Position numbers and translations under genes: made by a program
In this document: positions 9,611 to 18,053 of the stretch, one piece after another
Numbering within the stretch: position 1 is the stretch's first letter
Layout of the letters: the number at the start of each line of letters is the position of its first letter
Source of the DNA: Holosporaceae bacterium 'Namur'
GTDB lineage: Bacteria > Pseudomonadota > Alphaproteobacteria > Rickettsiales > Midichloriaceae
Assembly: GCA_014116815.1 (NCBI GenBank)
Contig: JACGYV010000001.1
Location: 1-64,000 of the forward strand
Reading direction: 5' to 3'
Length of the DNA stretch: 64,000 nt
Notes under the pieces: model-generated
What the model saw: only the letters and a program-made list of their open reading frames with translations
Told to the model about the DNA's origin: nothing
Databases searched by the model: none

Positions 9611-10885
9611 ATGTTATTACTAATTAAAAAAGTATACTGCAATCTTCGTTTGCTCAAACAGAAATTGAGAGACATATATATCCATATAGAAAAAAAAATA
9701 GGCAAAAAACATATAATATTTATTTTGGAAAATATTGAAGGATGGGCTAATTTTAAAACAGTTTATGAGTCATTAAAAGATAGTAAGAAATTAAAATTAA
9801 GAATTTTAATTTGCCCGATAAATGACGCGAGGCAAGCAGGTTCTCTAGAAAATAAATATATTAAAATTGCAAACTTTTTAAAAGAAAATAATATCAATTT
9901 CACTTCCGGTATAAAAGAAAATCATTATATTGATTTAAAAACTTTATACCCGGAGTTAGTGTTATTCCCACATCCTTATGATTGTTTAAGAGTAGATCAT
10001 TATAATGCTTCCATTGTATCTCAGTATACTAAAATCGGCTATATTACTTACGGGTTCATGCTTTCTAAGTCTGATGATTTACATTATAAAAATCCTTTTT
10101 TTCAGTTTTGTACTCGTATTTTTGTTGAGTCGGAATATTATATTCAAAATTTTGCTCGATATTATTCTATGGAATGGGCTAAAAAAACTTGTATAGCCTC
10201 AGGTCAACCCAAGATTGATTGCTACCTTGGAGAGCAAAATGAGCCGGATAATTATTGGCCTCGCCCTAAATCCGATAAAGTAAAAAGAATAATAATTGCT
10301 CCTCATTGGACTATAGAATGGAATAATGATGACGGCACAACTTCCCCGGGATACTGTCAATTTTTGAGCTTTAAAGATATATACTTGGAACTTCCCCAAA
10401 AATATCCGAATGTAGATTTTGTTCTAAGACCACACCCTTTATTGTATAATACCTTGATTGAGAAGGAATTAATGACACAGGAAGAGTTGAATAACTACAA
10501 AAAAGATTTTTTATCATATAATAACACAGCTATTGACAGCGATGCGTTGGATTACTTCGATGCATTTACATCTTCAGATGCATTAATAACTGACGGTGTA
10601 TCATTCTTAGCTGAATACTTACCATCTAAAAAACCTATATTACATTTAATTAGCGATCAATATGCAGGCTTTAATGAGTTTGGGGAGAATTTAGTTAAAA
10701 ATTACTATAAAGCAAAAAAACCGGAAGAGTTAATTAAATTTCTTGATGAAGTAGTTATACAAAGTAATGACTATCTTTATACTCAAAGAATGAATGATAT
10801 GGGCAAGTATTTATTCTTACCTTCTAACGGCTCAGGTAAATTTATTGCCGAAAATATAGAAAAATTACTATTAGGTACAAAATAG
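9611..10885 (+). CDS. CDP-glycerol glycerophosphotransferase-like (TagF-type) protein
   Basis: A 424-residue protein resembling the GT-B fold catalytic part of TagF/TarF polyol-phosphate polymerases. The C-terminal half shows IIAPHWTIEW, then FVLRPHPLL, then SDALITDGVSFLAEYL and KPILHL; the 'RPHP' and 'SD.LITD.SS...EY' motifs are the family core. It lacks an obvious signal peptide and may be membrane-associated. It opens the downstream cassette 62 nt after wzt and its stop shares a base with the next gene's GTG. It probably transfers a nucleotide-activated phospho-polyol or a related group to the glycan; the substrate is unknown. Confidence 0.65.
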   Translation: MLLLIKKVYCNLRLLKQKLRDIYIHIEKKIGKKHIIFILENIEGWANFKTVYESLKDSKKLKLRILICPINDARQAGSLENKYIKIANFLKENNINFTSGIKENHYIDLKTLYPELVLFPHPYDCLRVDHYNASIVSQYTKIGYITYGFMLSKSDDLHYKNPFFQFCTRIFVESEYYIQNFARYYSMEWAKKTCIASGQPKIDCYLGEQNEPDNYWPRPKSDKVKRIIIAPHWTIEWNNDDGTTSPGYCQFLSFKDIYLELPQKYPNVDFVLRPHPLLYNTLIEKELMTQEELNNYKKDFLSYNNTAIDSDALDYFDAFTSSDALITDGVSFLAEYLPSKKPILHLISDQYAGFNEFGENLVKNYYKAKKPEELIKFLDEVVIQSNDYLYTQRMNDMGKYLFLPSNGSGKFIAENIEKLLLGTK

Positions 10886-11646
10886 TGAATAATGTTCCTA
10901 AAATTGGTATTATTGCAGGTGCAGGGGTTGCTGCCGGTGTGGAAATCGCTAATCGCTTTGAAAAGGTAGTAACCGGCGGTGGTGCCAGACAAAATCAACA
11001 ACATCCTGAGATCGTTCTCTACCAAGCTACCCAAGCGCCCAGCAGGAGCTTGCATCTAGAAGGTAAAGGTAATTCCTTTATACCATATTATATTGAATCT
11101 GCAAAAAAGTTAAAAAATTTCGGATGTTCATTTATATGTATGCCATGTAATACTGCACATTTTGCAATTGATGAGATTAGCGCAGCAGCTGATATTGAGA
11201 TAATCAATATGATCAAGGAAACTTTTAATTATATTAACAATAATCACTCTAACTCATCAACCATTGGCATAATTTGTTCTGATGGTAGTAAGAAACAGGA
11301 GCTATTTAACATATATGCCGATAATATTCTACAAAATCATCAGCAGATAATCTACCCTGATGAAGTACATCAACAATTAGTAACTAAAGGAATTAACAAT
11401 GTAAAAGCAGGCCTACATAGAACTTTGTCCATTAAGGATCCTGAACACCCTGCTTCAATTTATTTTTCTGTTGTTAACAATCTGTATAAACAAGGCTGTG
11501 ATCTAATAATAATCGGGTGTACAGAAGTATCAATAGCTGTAAATTATCTCCCTCAGGATTTAAACATGGTTGACTCTATGAATATTTTAGTTAATACAAG
11601 CTTAGAGAAATATAACTCTTTGTTATCAATATATAAAAATGTTTAG
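10885..11646 (+). CDS. Aspartate/glutamate racemase-family protein
   Basis: A 253-residue member of the Asp/Glu/hydantoin racemase superfamily. The two cysteines of a cofactor-independent racemase are present: MPCNTAH near residue 87 and IIGCTEVS near residue 213. KIGIIAGAGVAAG at the N-terminus matches the family start. It begins at GTG 10885, sharing the last base of the previous stop, and overlaps the next gene by 8 nt, so it belongs to a tight operon. Unlike MurI or a metabolic racemase it is embedded in a glycan-decoration cassette, which suggests it supplies a D-amino acid or isomerises a small acid used in the decoration. Confidence 0.75.
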   Translation: MNNVPKIGIIAGAGVAAGVEIANRFEKVVTGGGARQNQQHPEIVLYQATQAPSRSLHLEGKGNSFIPYYIESAKKLKNFGCSFICMPCNTAHFAIDEISAAADIEIINMIKETFNYINNNHSNSSTIGIICSDGSKKQELFNIYADNILQNHQQIIYPDEVHQQLVTKGINNVKAGLHRTLSIKDPEHPASIYFSVVNNLYKQGCDLIIIGCTEVSIAVNYLPQDLNMVDSMNILVNTSLEKYNSLLSIYKNV

Positions 11647-12307
11647 ATTTATTAAGAATAAAATTAAAGAAAAATTACTGGAGCATAAAGCAAAAAATAA
11701 TTGGAAAAATTGGAGTGTATATTCCTATAAAGATATATTTCCTGATCGTTATTATAACCAAATAAAAGCAGCCGATGAACTTTATTTACCTCTTTTGCCT
11801 AAAAATGCTAAAGTACTTGACCTTGGATGCGGGGATGGTTGGTTTGATTTTAAAATAGCTCCTAAAGTTGCTCATATAGATGCTATTGATTTATCGGAAA
11901 AATTTATCCGGATTGCTAAAGATAGCCAAAATGTTAATAAAATTAAGAATATTAATTTTATGGTAGGAGAAGTAGATAAAAATATTTCCGGTGATAAGCT
12001 ATATGATTCCGTGATGTGCATGGGGCTGTTTACATGTATACTAAAAGATTCAGTAGTTAATAAAATTATTAATGATCTTACTGCTAAACTAAAATCCGAA
12101 GGCATACTATTTGTAAAAGATTCTCTTAATAAATACCAAACAACATATTTTGAAAATGGTGATTATGCTGCCATATATCGTTCGGAAACTAATTATCGGG
12201 ATTTATTTTTTAACATCGGTTACGAACTTCTACATGAAGGCCACTTGAGCGATAAAGTAAGTGAGGAAGGGGGATTTAGCGGATTTAAAATCTTTAGGAA
12301 ACTATAA
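11639..12307 (+). CDS. Class I SAM-dependent methyltransferase (first of a pair)
   Basis: A 222-residue methyltransferase with SAM motif I VLDLGCGDGWFD near residue 59 and the acidic end of strand 2 in IDAIDLSE. A C-terminal block AIYRSETNYRDLF is also found, with small changes, in the next gene, so the two are paralogues. The ATG lies 8 nt inside the racemase gene and the stop overlaps the next ATG by 1 nt. The target cannot be read from sequence; the context suggests a sugar or a phospho-substituent of the surface glycan. Confidence 0.8.
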   Translation: MFRFIKNKIKEKLLEHKAKNNWKNWSVYSYKDIFPDRYYNQIKAADELYLPLLPKNAKVLDLGCGDGWFDFKIAPKVAHIDAIDLSEKFIRIAKDSQNVNKIKNINFMVGEVDKNISGDKLYDSVMCMGLFTCILKDSVVNKIINDLTAKLKSEGILFVKDSLNKYQTTYFENGDYAAIYRSETNYRDLFFNIGYELLHEGHLSDKVSEEGGFSGFKIFRKL

Positions 12308-13053
12308 TGACGGATAATGGGAAAATTTATGGGGGAAATAAGGAAATCGAGTTTAATAATATCCGAAATATTTATAACTCCAGAGCTAAAGCTATTGATA
12401 GCCCATTACATGCGGTAATGCTTCAAGGCAAAGAATCAGAGCTCCCTATACTAAGAAATGAATTTGAAAAAAATATCATTAAAGATAATTTACAATTTGA
12501 TAATAATAGTAAAATTTTAGACCTTGGTTGCGGTGCCGGAAGGGTTGCTAAAATTTTACCAGATAATATAAGCTACTATTATGGAGTAGATTTTTCAGAA
12601 GAGTTAATTAAAATTGCGCAAAATGAATTAAAAAATAATAATAATTTTTTCTTTGTTAATACCGAAGTCTCACAATTTCAGAATAGTGGTGAGGTAATTG
12701 ATAAGCGCTTTAATACAGTTTTTATAATTGCTACTATGATATATTTAAATGAGCCATCCATAAAAGCAATTTTTACTAACTTATTAGATTATATCGAATA
12801 TAAAAAACCTGCACAGATCTATATCAGAGAATCAATTTCACTTTTAAATAACAGAATTTCACTAGATAAATTTTATTCTGATAAGTTAGAAACAAATTAT
12901 AGTTCCATATATAGAACAGATGGTGAATATAAAGAACTATTTAAAACTTTTGAATTAGCAGGATTCCATTTAGATAAAGAATTGTTATTTCCCGAGCAGT
13001 TAGGGAATAATACAGAAACCAGGCAAAAATCTTATATACTAAAGAGAAAATGA
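12307..13053 (+). CDS. Class I SAM-dependent methyltransferase (second of a pair)
   Basis: A 248-residue methyltransferase with motif I ILDLGCGAGRVAKIL near residue 74 and YYGVDFSEELI after it. The C-terminal SIYRTDGEYKELF block matches that of the upstream gene, showing a common origin, although the N-terminal 60 residues differ. It overlaps the upstream stop by 1 nt and abuts the broken HAD gene, so all were once one transcription unit. The substrate is unknown. Confidence 0.8.
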   Translation: MTDNGKIYGGNKEIEFNNIRNIYNSRAKAIDSPLHAVMLQGKESELPILRNEFEKNIIKDNLQFDNNSKILDLGCGAGRVAKILPDNISYYYGVDFSEELIKIAQNELKNNNNFFFVNTEVSQFQNSGEVIDKRFNTVFIIATMIYLNEPSIKAIFTNLLDYIEYKKPAQIYIRESISLLNNRISLDKFYSDKLETNYSSIYRTDGEYKELFKTFELAGFHLDKELLFPEQLGNNTETRQKSYILKRK

Positions 13054-13656
13054 ATGAAAACAGCATTTTGTTTCGATATGGACGGTACTATAACTAAATG
13101 AGAAGTGCTCCCTCTGCTTGCAAGAGAAATAGGTATTGAACCTGAAATATCAGTATTGACTCAAGCAACCGTAAATGGGCTCCTACCTTTTGATCAGTCA
13201 TTTAGACTCAGAATACGTTTATTATCGGAGATTTCTATCCGAAAGGTACAAAATATTATAGAATAAGTGCCTTTGCAAAACAATATAATTGAGTTTATTC
13301 AGGATAACTCGGAGCATTGCTATATTATTACCGGTAATTTAGATATATGGATTAAAAAACTGGTTGAAAAAATCGGCTGTAATTACTACTCCGCACAAGC
13401 TGACTATGAAGAAGATAAACTTAAAGGGCTAAAACTAGCTATTAATAAAGCAGAAGCAGTTAAAGATTTAAGAAAAAAAGGTTATGAACGTATAGTAGTC
13501 GTAGGTGATGGAATGAATGATGTTCCTATGTTTGAAGAAGGAGATATTAGAATTGCATTTGGTGGTGTTCACCCGCCTGTACTATCTTTAGTTAAATTAT
13601 CTGATTATGTAACTTATCATGAGAAAAGCTTATGCAATATTCTAAAAATGCTATAA
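13054..13656 (+). pseudogene. HAD (SerB-like) phosphatase with two in-frame stops
   Basis: The ATG directly follows the previous TGA. The frame reads FDMDGTIT at residues 7-14 (HAD motif I, nucleophile Asp), then TGA at 13099-13101, more plausible HAD sequence (EVLPLLAREIGIEPE), TAA at 13264-13266, then YIITGN (motif II) and VVVGDGMNDVPMFEEGDI (motif IV). All parts are in one frame of about 200 codons, normal for a phosphoserine-phosphatase-like HAD. So the gene is full length but carries two nonsense changes and is most likely inactive. The segment after the second stop could be translated alone but would lack the nucleophile. The TGA is not evidence of recoding, because other genes here use TGA as their stop. 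Confidence 0.85.
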
Positions 13657-14285
13657 TACTTGCTGCCGGGATGGGAAGCAGACTTGGTATGGATAAGCCA
13701 AAGTGCTTAGTTGAAGTCCATGATAAAAAAATTATAGAGTATCAGTTAGATTTATTAAAAGATTTTGAAGATATCAGAATTGTTGTTGGATTCAAAGAAG
13801 AAGATGTTATTGAACATGTTAGCAAAATAAGGAAAGATATAACTTTTGTACGTAATAGCCAGTATTCTTCTACTAGCAACATTATAAGCGGAGCTTTAGC
13901 AACCCAACATCTAAATGAACCTTTCATCTTCTTAGACGGAGATATTATAATCCAGAAAGATGATTTTTCTAAATTTGTTAAAGAATGCCAAAATAGCAAA
14001 GAAACTATTGTTGGAGTAACAAAAGTAAAAACCGAGGAAGCAGTATTTGCTAAAATTGAAGATAGCCGTATTATAAAGTTTTCAACCTCAGAAAAATATG
14101 AATATGAATGGTGTGGAATAGCATATTTTTATGATTTAAAAATTAATAATACTCGCCAAGGTTATATTTATAAGATTTTTGAAGAAAATTTACCTGTTAG
14201 ATCTTTCGAATTAGAGGTTTATGAGATTGATACTCCTTATGATTATTCGTTAGCAACTAAGAGGATTAAAGACAATAATTTTTAA
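13632..14285 (+). CDS. Nucleotidyltransferase, LicC/CTP:phospho-substrate type
   Basis: A 217-residue single-domain nucleotidyltransferase. The N-terminal ILAAGMGSRLGMDKPKCLVE holds the nucleotide-binding loop and the lysine, and FIFLDGDIII carries the metal-binding Asp. The small size and the lack of a left-handed helix domain resemble LicC-type CTP:phosphocholine cytidylyltransferases and Campylobacter Cj1416-type CTP:phosphoglutamine enzymes. It overlaps the end of the broken HAD gene by 25 nt. It probably activates the small group that the TagF-like protein transfers. The nucleotide and substrate are not determined. Confidence 0.75.
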   Translation: MQYSKNAIILAAGMGSRLGMDKPKCLVEVHDKKIIEYQLDLLKDFEDIRIVVGFKEEDVIEHVSKIRKDITFVRNSQYSSTSNIISGALATQHLNEPFIFLDGDIIIQKDDFSKFVKECQNSKETIVGVTKVKTEEAVFAKIEDSRIIKFSTSEKYEYEWCGIAYFYDLKINNTRQGYIYKIFEENLPVRSFELEVYEIDTPYDYSLATKRIKDNNF

Positions 14286-14362
14286 TAAGATATATAGATA
14301 CAATGGTTATAAACAAGTTTAAATATACGGCAGGAAGCTTCCTAAGCACATTAACCTAAAAC

Positions 14363-15355
14363 TCAATTAACTTTGGAATCTCTTAAGCTATTTCTCAATG
14401 AAAAAACCTTCTTAACAATTTTATCTATAATACACAGGCATCCTACTTTTCTTAAAAACTTCAACAAAACCAGAGGTATAGATATAGTTAGCCTATACCT
14501 ATTTTTAAAAGCTTTATATACAAACTCATAAAACCCTTCCATATCCCCTTCTTTAAGACGGTCCCCTGCTTGCTGGAAACATATTGCCCCCTCGGAGAGA
14601 TAAATATATTTAGCAAGCTTTGGATATTTTCCTCTAATTATATTAAAAGAATCATAAACTTCCTTATAATATTTATTAGAATAAGTGATGCTACCCTTGT
14701 GACGACGATACCGTGCAAGAGTCTCATTAATATATCTTATCTCTCCTTTGTTCGCCACTTCAATAAAAAACAACCAATCAGAAACAGTTGAAATTTCCTC
14801 ATTATAACCACCTTGAGGAATAGCAGAACTTCTAATCATAATGGAAGGAGGCCCGGTAAAAACCTGGTGTTTTAAAAGTAAATCAGCCTTGCCTTCATAA
14901 GGCTTTACTGTAGAATTATTATAATAATATAATGTTTTGTTAGTAAGAGAATCAAAAACATCCAAATTATGGTAGCATAGAACACAATTTGGCGTGTGCT
15001 CAAGTAGCTCTACTTGCTTTTTAAGCTTACCCGGCAGCATTAAATCATCCCCGGCAAAAAGCGCTATATATTTCCCTTCACATTGTGCAAGCAAATTATT
15101 ACAATTTTTAGTTACGCCTAAGTTGGTTTTGTTTAAAAAAATTTTAATAACTTTTGGGTAGCGCTCTTTATAATTTTTTAAAATTTCCGGAGTTCCATCA
15201 TTAGAAGCATCATCTCCACATACTATTTCTAAATTAGAATAATTTTGAGCAAGTATGGAATCTAAGCAATCAGCAATAAACTGCTCATGATTATAGGTCG
15301 GCACAAAAACAGAAACTTTAGGATAGGATCCGGTTTGAGTAGAAGTTATATTCAT
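14363..15355 (-). CDS. Family 2 glycosyltransferase
   Basis: A 330-residue GT-A enzyme. The N-terminal VSVFVPTYNHEQFIADCLDS is the GT2 signature, followed by CGDDASNDGTPEIL and the DXD-like AGDDL near residue 100. The C-terminal part has an amphipathic basic stretch (LLKFLRKVG) that may touch the membrane. It is convergent with the nucleotidyltransferase. A 12-bp palindrome AGGAAGCTTCCT lies in the gap at 14332-14343, without a clear T-run. Its acceptor is presumably the growing surface glycan. Confidence 0.9.
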   Translation of the reverse strand: MNITSTQTGSYPKVSVFVPTYNHEQFIADCLDSILAQNYSNLEIVCGDDASNDGTPEILKNYKERYPKVIKIFLNKTNLGVTKNCNNLLAQCEGKYIALFAGDDLMLPGKLKKQVELLEHTPNCVLCYHNLDVFDSLTNKTLYYYNNSTVKPYEGKADLLLKHQVFTGPPSIMIRSSAIPQGGYNEEISTVSDWLFFIEVANKGEIRYINETLARYRRHKGSITYSNKYYKEVYDSFNIIRGKYPKLAKYIYLSEGAICFQQAGDRLKEGDMEGFYEFVYKAFKNRYRLTISIPLVLLKFLRKVGCLCIIDKIVKKVFSLRNSLRDSKVN

Positions 15356-15390
15356 ATATTCCTTGATTACTAATTATGTATTCTATTATT

Positions 15391-16332
15391 TTAAGCACTT
15401 ATATCTAATTCAAAAAATTGGTGCACAACAGCTCTTCCGCCAAACTCTTCTTTTTGAGTGATAAGCCCATGATTTAAATACATTCCTTCTTCTTCAGTAG
15501 AAATACCGAAATCAAAATATCTTTTATGGGTATAGTATTTAGTAATTAAGTAATGAAATACTAGATCCAGGGCATGCAATTGTTTACCTTCATGGCTGCT
15601 ACCAATATATTGAGCATGAACGGTTTGTTGATATTCGAAAATTAATACTCCGGCAATCATTATCTCTTCTTTAAAAGCAGCATAAAGTTTTATATTCTCA
15701 GGAAACCTGGAAGCTAATAATTCAATTTCATTTAAGTTATGCACAGGGACTTTATTATATTTTTCATGAAGCAATGAAGAAAGTATCAAGAAATAACTTT
15801 CTAAATCGTGACTTTCTTTTACTATAATACCTGATTTTTGAGCTTTTTTTATTCCTCTCCTTCTTCTTTCAGAAAAGTTTATTGGTTGTGTGAGGTCAAT
15901 TGTAGTGGTAAGATCATACCGGTAACACTTCGCATTATTATAGAATAATGCATATAAATCTTCTTGAGCCGGAAGTGTATGATAAATATAAGGAATAGCT
16001 TTATATATAAGTTTCTTAAAATTCCGTGTCTTTAAATAATCGTTTAATATACCGAAGATAGCTAGCATTTTAGGTGCTTTCATTGCTTGGTCAGTAATAA
16101 CCCCTCCAAAAGTAAGCCCTGAATGAGAAAATAGAACCCTTTCCTTTTCATTAGCCGGCAATAAAGCAACTAACCTACCTTCTTCAAAAAATAATAAAGA
16201 GTGGTCGTGGAACCTATCCGAATGGTACTCCATAAAAGAGCGGTCAAACATAAATAATGAATTTTTAGCCTTTGCCAGGAAGCTATTCCATATATCAGTA
16301 TGGGTTACCGGGTTAAAACGCTCAACTCTCAT
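15391..16332 (-). CDS. GNAT/FemAB-like acyltransferase
   Basis: A 313-residue protein with the double GNAT-like fold of the FemAB/BioF2 group. The middle block FSERRRRGIKKAQKSGIIVKE is followed by AAFKEEIMIAGVLIFEYQQTVHAQYIGSS-type sequence and a C-terminal HALDLVFHYLI helix. Relatives in polysaccharide loci add an acyl or aminoacyl group to an amino sugar. The gene lies between a GT2 and a GH43-like gene on the same strand, which fits decoration of the aminodeoxyhexose. The exact donor is unknown. Confidence 0.65.
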   Translation of the reverse strand: MRVERFNPVTHTDIWNSFLAKAKNSLFMFDRSFMEYHSDRFHDHSLLFFEEGRLVALLPANEKERVLFSHSGLTFGGVITDQAMKAPKMLAIFGILNDYLKTRNFKKLIYKAIPYIYHTLPAQEDLYALFYNNAKCYRYDLTTTIDLTQPINFSERRRRGIKKAQKSGIIVKESHDLESYFLILSSLLHEKYNKVPVHNLNEIELLASRFPENIKLYAAFKEEIMIAGVLIFEYQQTVHAQYIGSSHEGKQLHALDLVFHYLITKYYTHKRYFDFGISTEEEGMYLNHGLITQKEEFGGRAVVHQFFELDISA

Positions 16333-16446
16333 TTTTATCTTTTAACAAATTTTTATATAGCATATAATGAGTATTTATGAATTCAAGATTAATATTTTAT
16401 ACAAGCGACCAATAATAATTCTTAGTATTTAAAAAAGGTCATAAAG

Positions 16447-17376
16447 TTATTCTTTTTCTTCTAAAGTTGCATACCCGAAACCTGTTCTTCCCATATTATT
16501 TCCATTATAAAATAAATATGTCAGGTTTTGATAGGTAAATAAAAAAGCATAGCATATACTTTCCGAATCCCAACCGTTATCCGAAACATCTATTCCTATT
16601 TGTTCATCCAAACGTTTCCACGATACACCATCTAAGGATTCTCCATAACCGATTCTATACCCTTTTGATAAAGTTCTAATAGAATAGAACATCTTGTAAA
16701 CATTACCTTCTTTAATTACAAATGGTCTACCGAACCCGTGCTCATCATCATTTTTAAAATTAAGACAATTTTTACCTTCAACCGACCCCCAATTTATTCC
16801 ATCCCGTGATTCAAGATATTTAATTTGATATAGAGGCAGACTTTTATCTTCCTTATATACCCAACCTTCTTTTATGCTACCTACATACCACATTTTCCAT
16901 ATATTTTCATCTCTTATTACAGAAACCCCGCATCTTGCAAAAAGCTCATTATTTGTACGATCCAAGATAGGTACTTTAGAATGGCGATAGAAAGTATCAC
17001 CGTCATCCTCGCTAATTGCTAACCCGCAAAACATATAGTATGGAACCTTTACTCCTTTTTGAAACCCAACGTAATATAAAAATAACTTATTTTCATATTC
17101 AATAATTGACAACGGCACTACACCATTATCATCAAATGCACCTTCTTCTCCGATATTAAGCACAGGTTGAGAAGAAATTTTATATATTACCTGCGGATTT
17201 TCCGGGTCTATATCTACATATCCGATTCTTCCAATATTAAAATCATCAAGGAAGCCCAGGAATACTCTTAAACTTCCATCTTTTCTAAGGTAAGGAGTAG
17301 GTAATGTTGCCGTTGTTTTTGCCCAGTCACTACTTCCATCCGGCACATAAATCAAGCCTTTCTTTATCCACTTCAT
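16447..17376 (-). CDS. Beta-propeller, GH43-like glycosidase-family protein
   Basis: A 309-residue protein of repeated blades with 'W...Y..S.DG..W' motifs: IRDENIWKMWYVGSI, YLESRDGINWG, KMFYSIRTLSKGYRIGYGES and DNGWDSESICYAF. This is the pattern of five-bladed glycosyl hydrolase family 43/62-like proteins found in polysaccharide loci. No signal peptide is visible, so a cytoplasmic role is expected, perhaps as a sugar-modifying or glycan-binding enzyme. It overlaps the upstream acetyltransferase gene by 4 nt (ATGA). Confidence 0.6.
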   Translation of the reverse strand: MKWIKKGLIYVPDGSSDWAKTTATLPTPYLRKDGSLRVFLGFLDDFNIGRIGYVDIDPENPQVIYKISSQPVLNIGEEGAFDDNGVVPLSIIEYENKLFLYYVGFQKGVKVPYYMFCGLAISEDDGDTFYRHSKVPILDRTNNELFARCGVSVIRDENIWKMWYVGSIKEGWVYKEDKSLPLYQIKYLESRDGINWGSVEGKNCLNFKNDDEHGFGRPFVIKEGNVYKMFYSIRTLSKGYRIGYGESLDGVSWKRLDEQIGIDVSDNGWDSESICYAFLFTYQNLTYLFYNGNNMGRTGFGYATLEEKE

Positions 17377-18053
17377 TGCTCTTTCACTTTAAAAAATTTC
17401 TTTGCAGGAACGGCAGAGCATATACTATTATTGGATAAATATATTTTATTTTCTTCCGTATCTTTGGTAATAAGGCTATTTGGGCTAATCCAATTATCGG
17501 GAGCTATAGTGACATTATTAGCAACAGTAGAATTTACTCCCAGAAAGCAATTTTCTTTTACCGTACAATGCCCGGAAAGTACAACATGGGATGATATAAA
17601 GCAATTGTCGTTAATTACCGAATGGTGCCCTATATGGTTTCCGCTCCATAATATTATATTATTTCCCAGCTCTGCAAACGGTTGTATAACATTATTCTCA
17701 AATACAAATATATTTTCTCCGTATTTTACATTCTGCCATATAAATGCTTTTGAGCTTACATAACTGGCAATTTTATATCCTAAGCTTTTCACTTTATGAT
17801 ATAATCTGGTTCTCACTCTATTAAGCTGTGTATAAGTTACTGCTATGAATACCTCATATTCTAAAGGATTGTAATTATCAGCCATATTCTCCAGATCAAC
17901 TACCGGCAACCCGAATAATATGTCTCTAGTCCGATAATCTCTTTCTACAACAAATGCATAAACCTTGTAGCCGGAATCATGAGTAAAATACTCAAAAGCA
18001 ATTTGAGCAAAATCACTATCACCAACTATTATTAATTTCTTATGTTTATGCAT
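17373..18053 (-). CDS. PglD/NeuD-like hexapeptide acetyltransferase
   Basis: A 226-residue sugar O/N-acetyltransferase. Residues about 1-90 form the PglD N-terminal Rossmann-like domain (KLIIVGDSDFAQIAFEYF). Residues about 110-215 form a left-handed beta-helix with imperfect hexapeptides (NNIILWSGNHIGHHSVINDN), the histidines there being the likely catalytic base. It overlaps its neighbours by 1 and 4 nt. Because the locus makes a 3-amino-3,6-dideoxyhexose, this enzyme or the GNAT protein could N-acetylate it; that assignment is inference. Confidence 0.8.
   Translation of the reverse strand: MHKHKKLIIVGDSDFAQIAFEYFTHDSGYKVYAFVVERDYRTRDILFGLPVVDLENMADNYNPLEYEVFIAVTYTQLNRVRTRLYHKVKSLGYKIASYVSSKAFIWQNVKYGENIFVFENNVIQPFAELGNNIILWSGNHIGHHSVINDNCFISSHVVLSGHCTVKENCFLGVNSTVANNVTIAPDNWISPNSLITKDTEENKIYLSNNSICSAVPAKKFFKVKEQ

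Noticed and set aside
13099..13101. TGA recoded as selenocysteine or tryptophan in the HAD gene
   Set aside because: A second stop (TAA) follows in the same frame, TGA is used as a normal stop elsewhere in the window, and the position is not a Cys or Trp in relatives.
13267..13656. Separate 129-residue gene
   Set aside because: It is the continuation of the HAD frame after the second stop and lacks a nucleophile; better read as part of the pseudogene.
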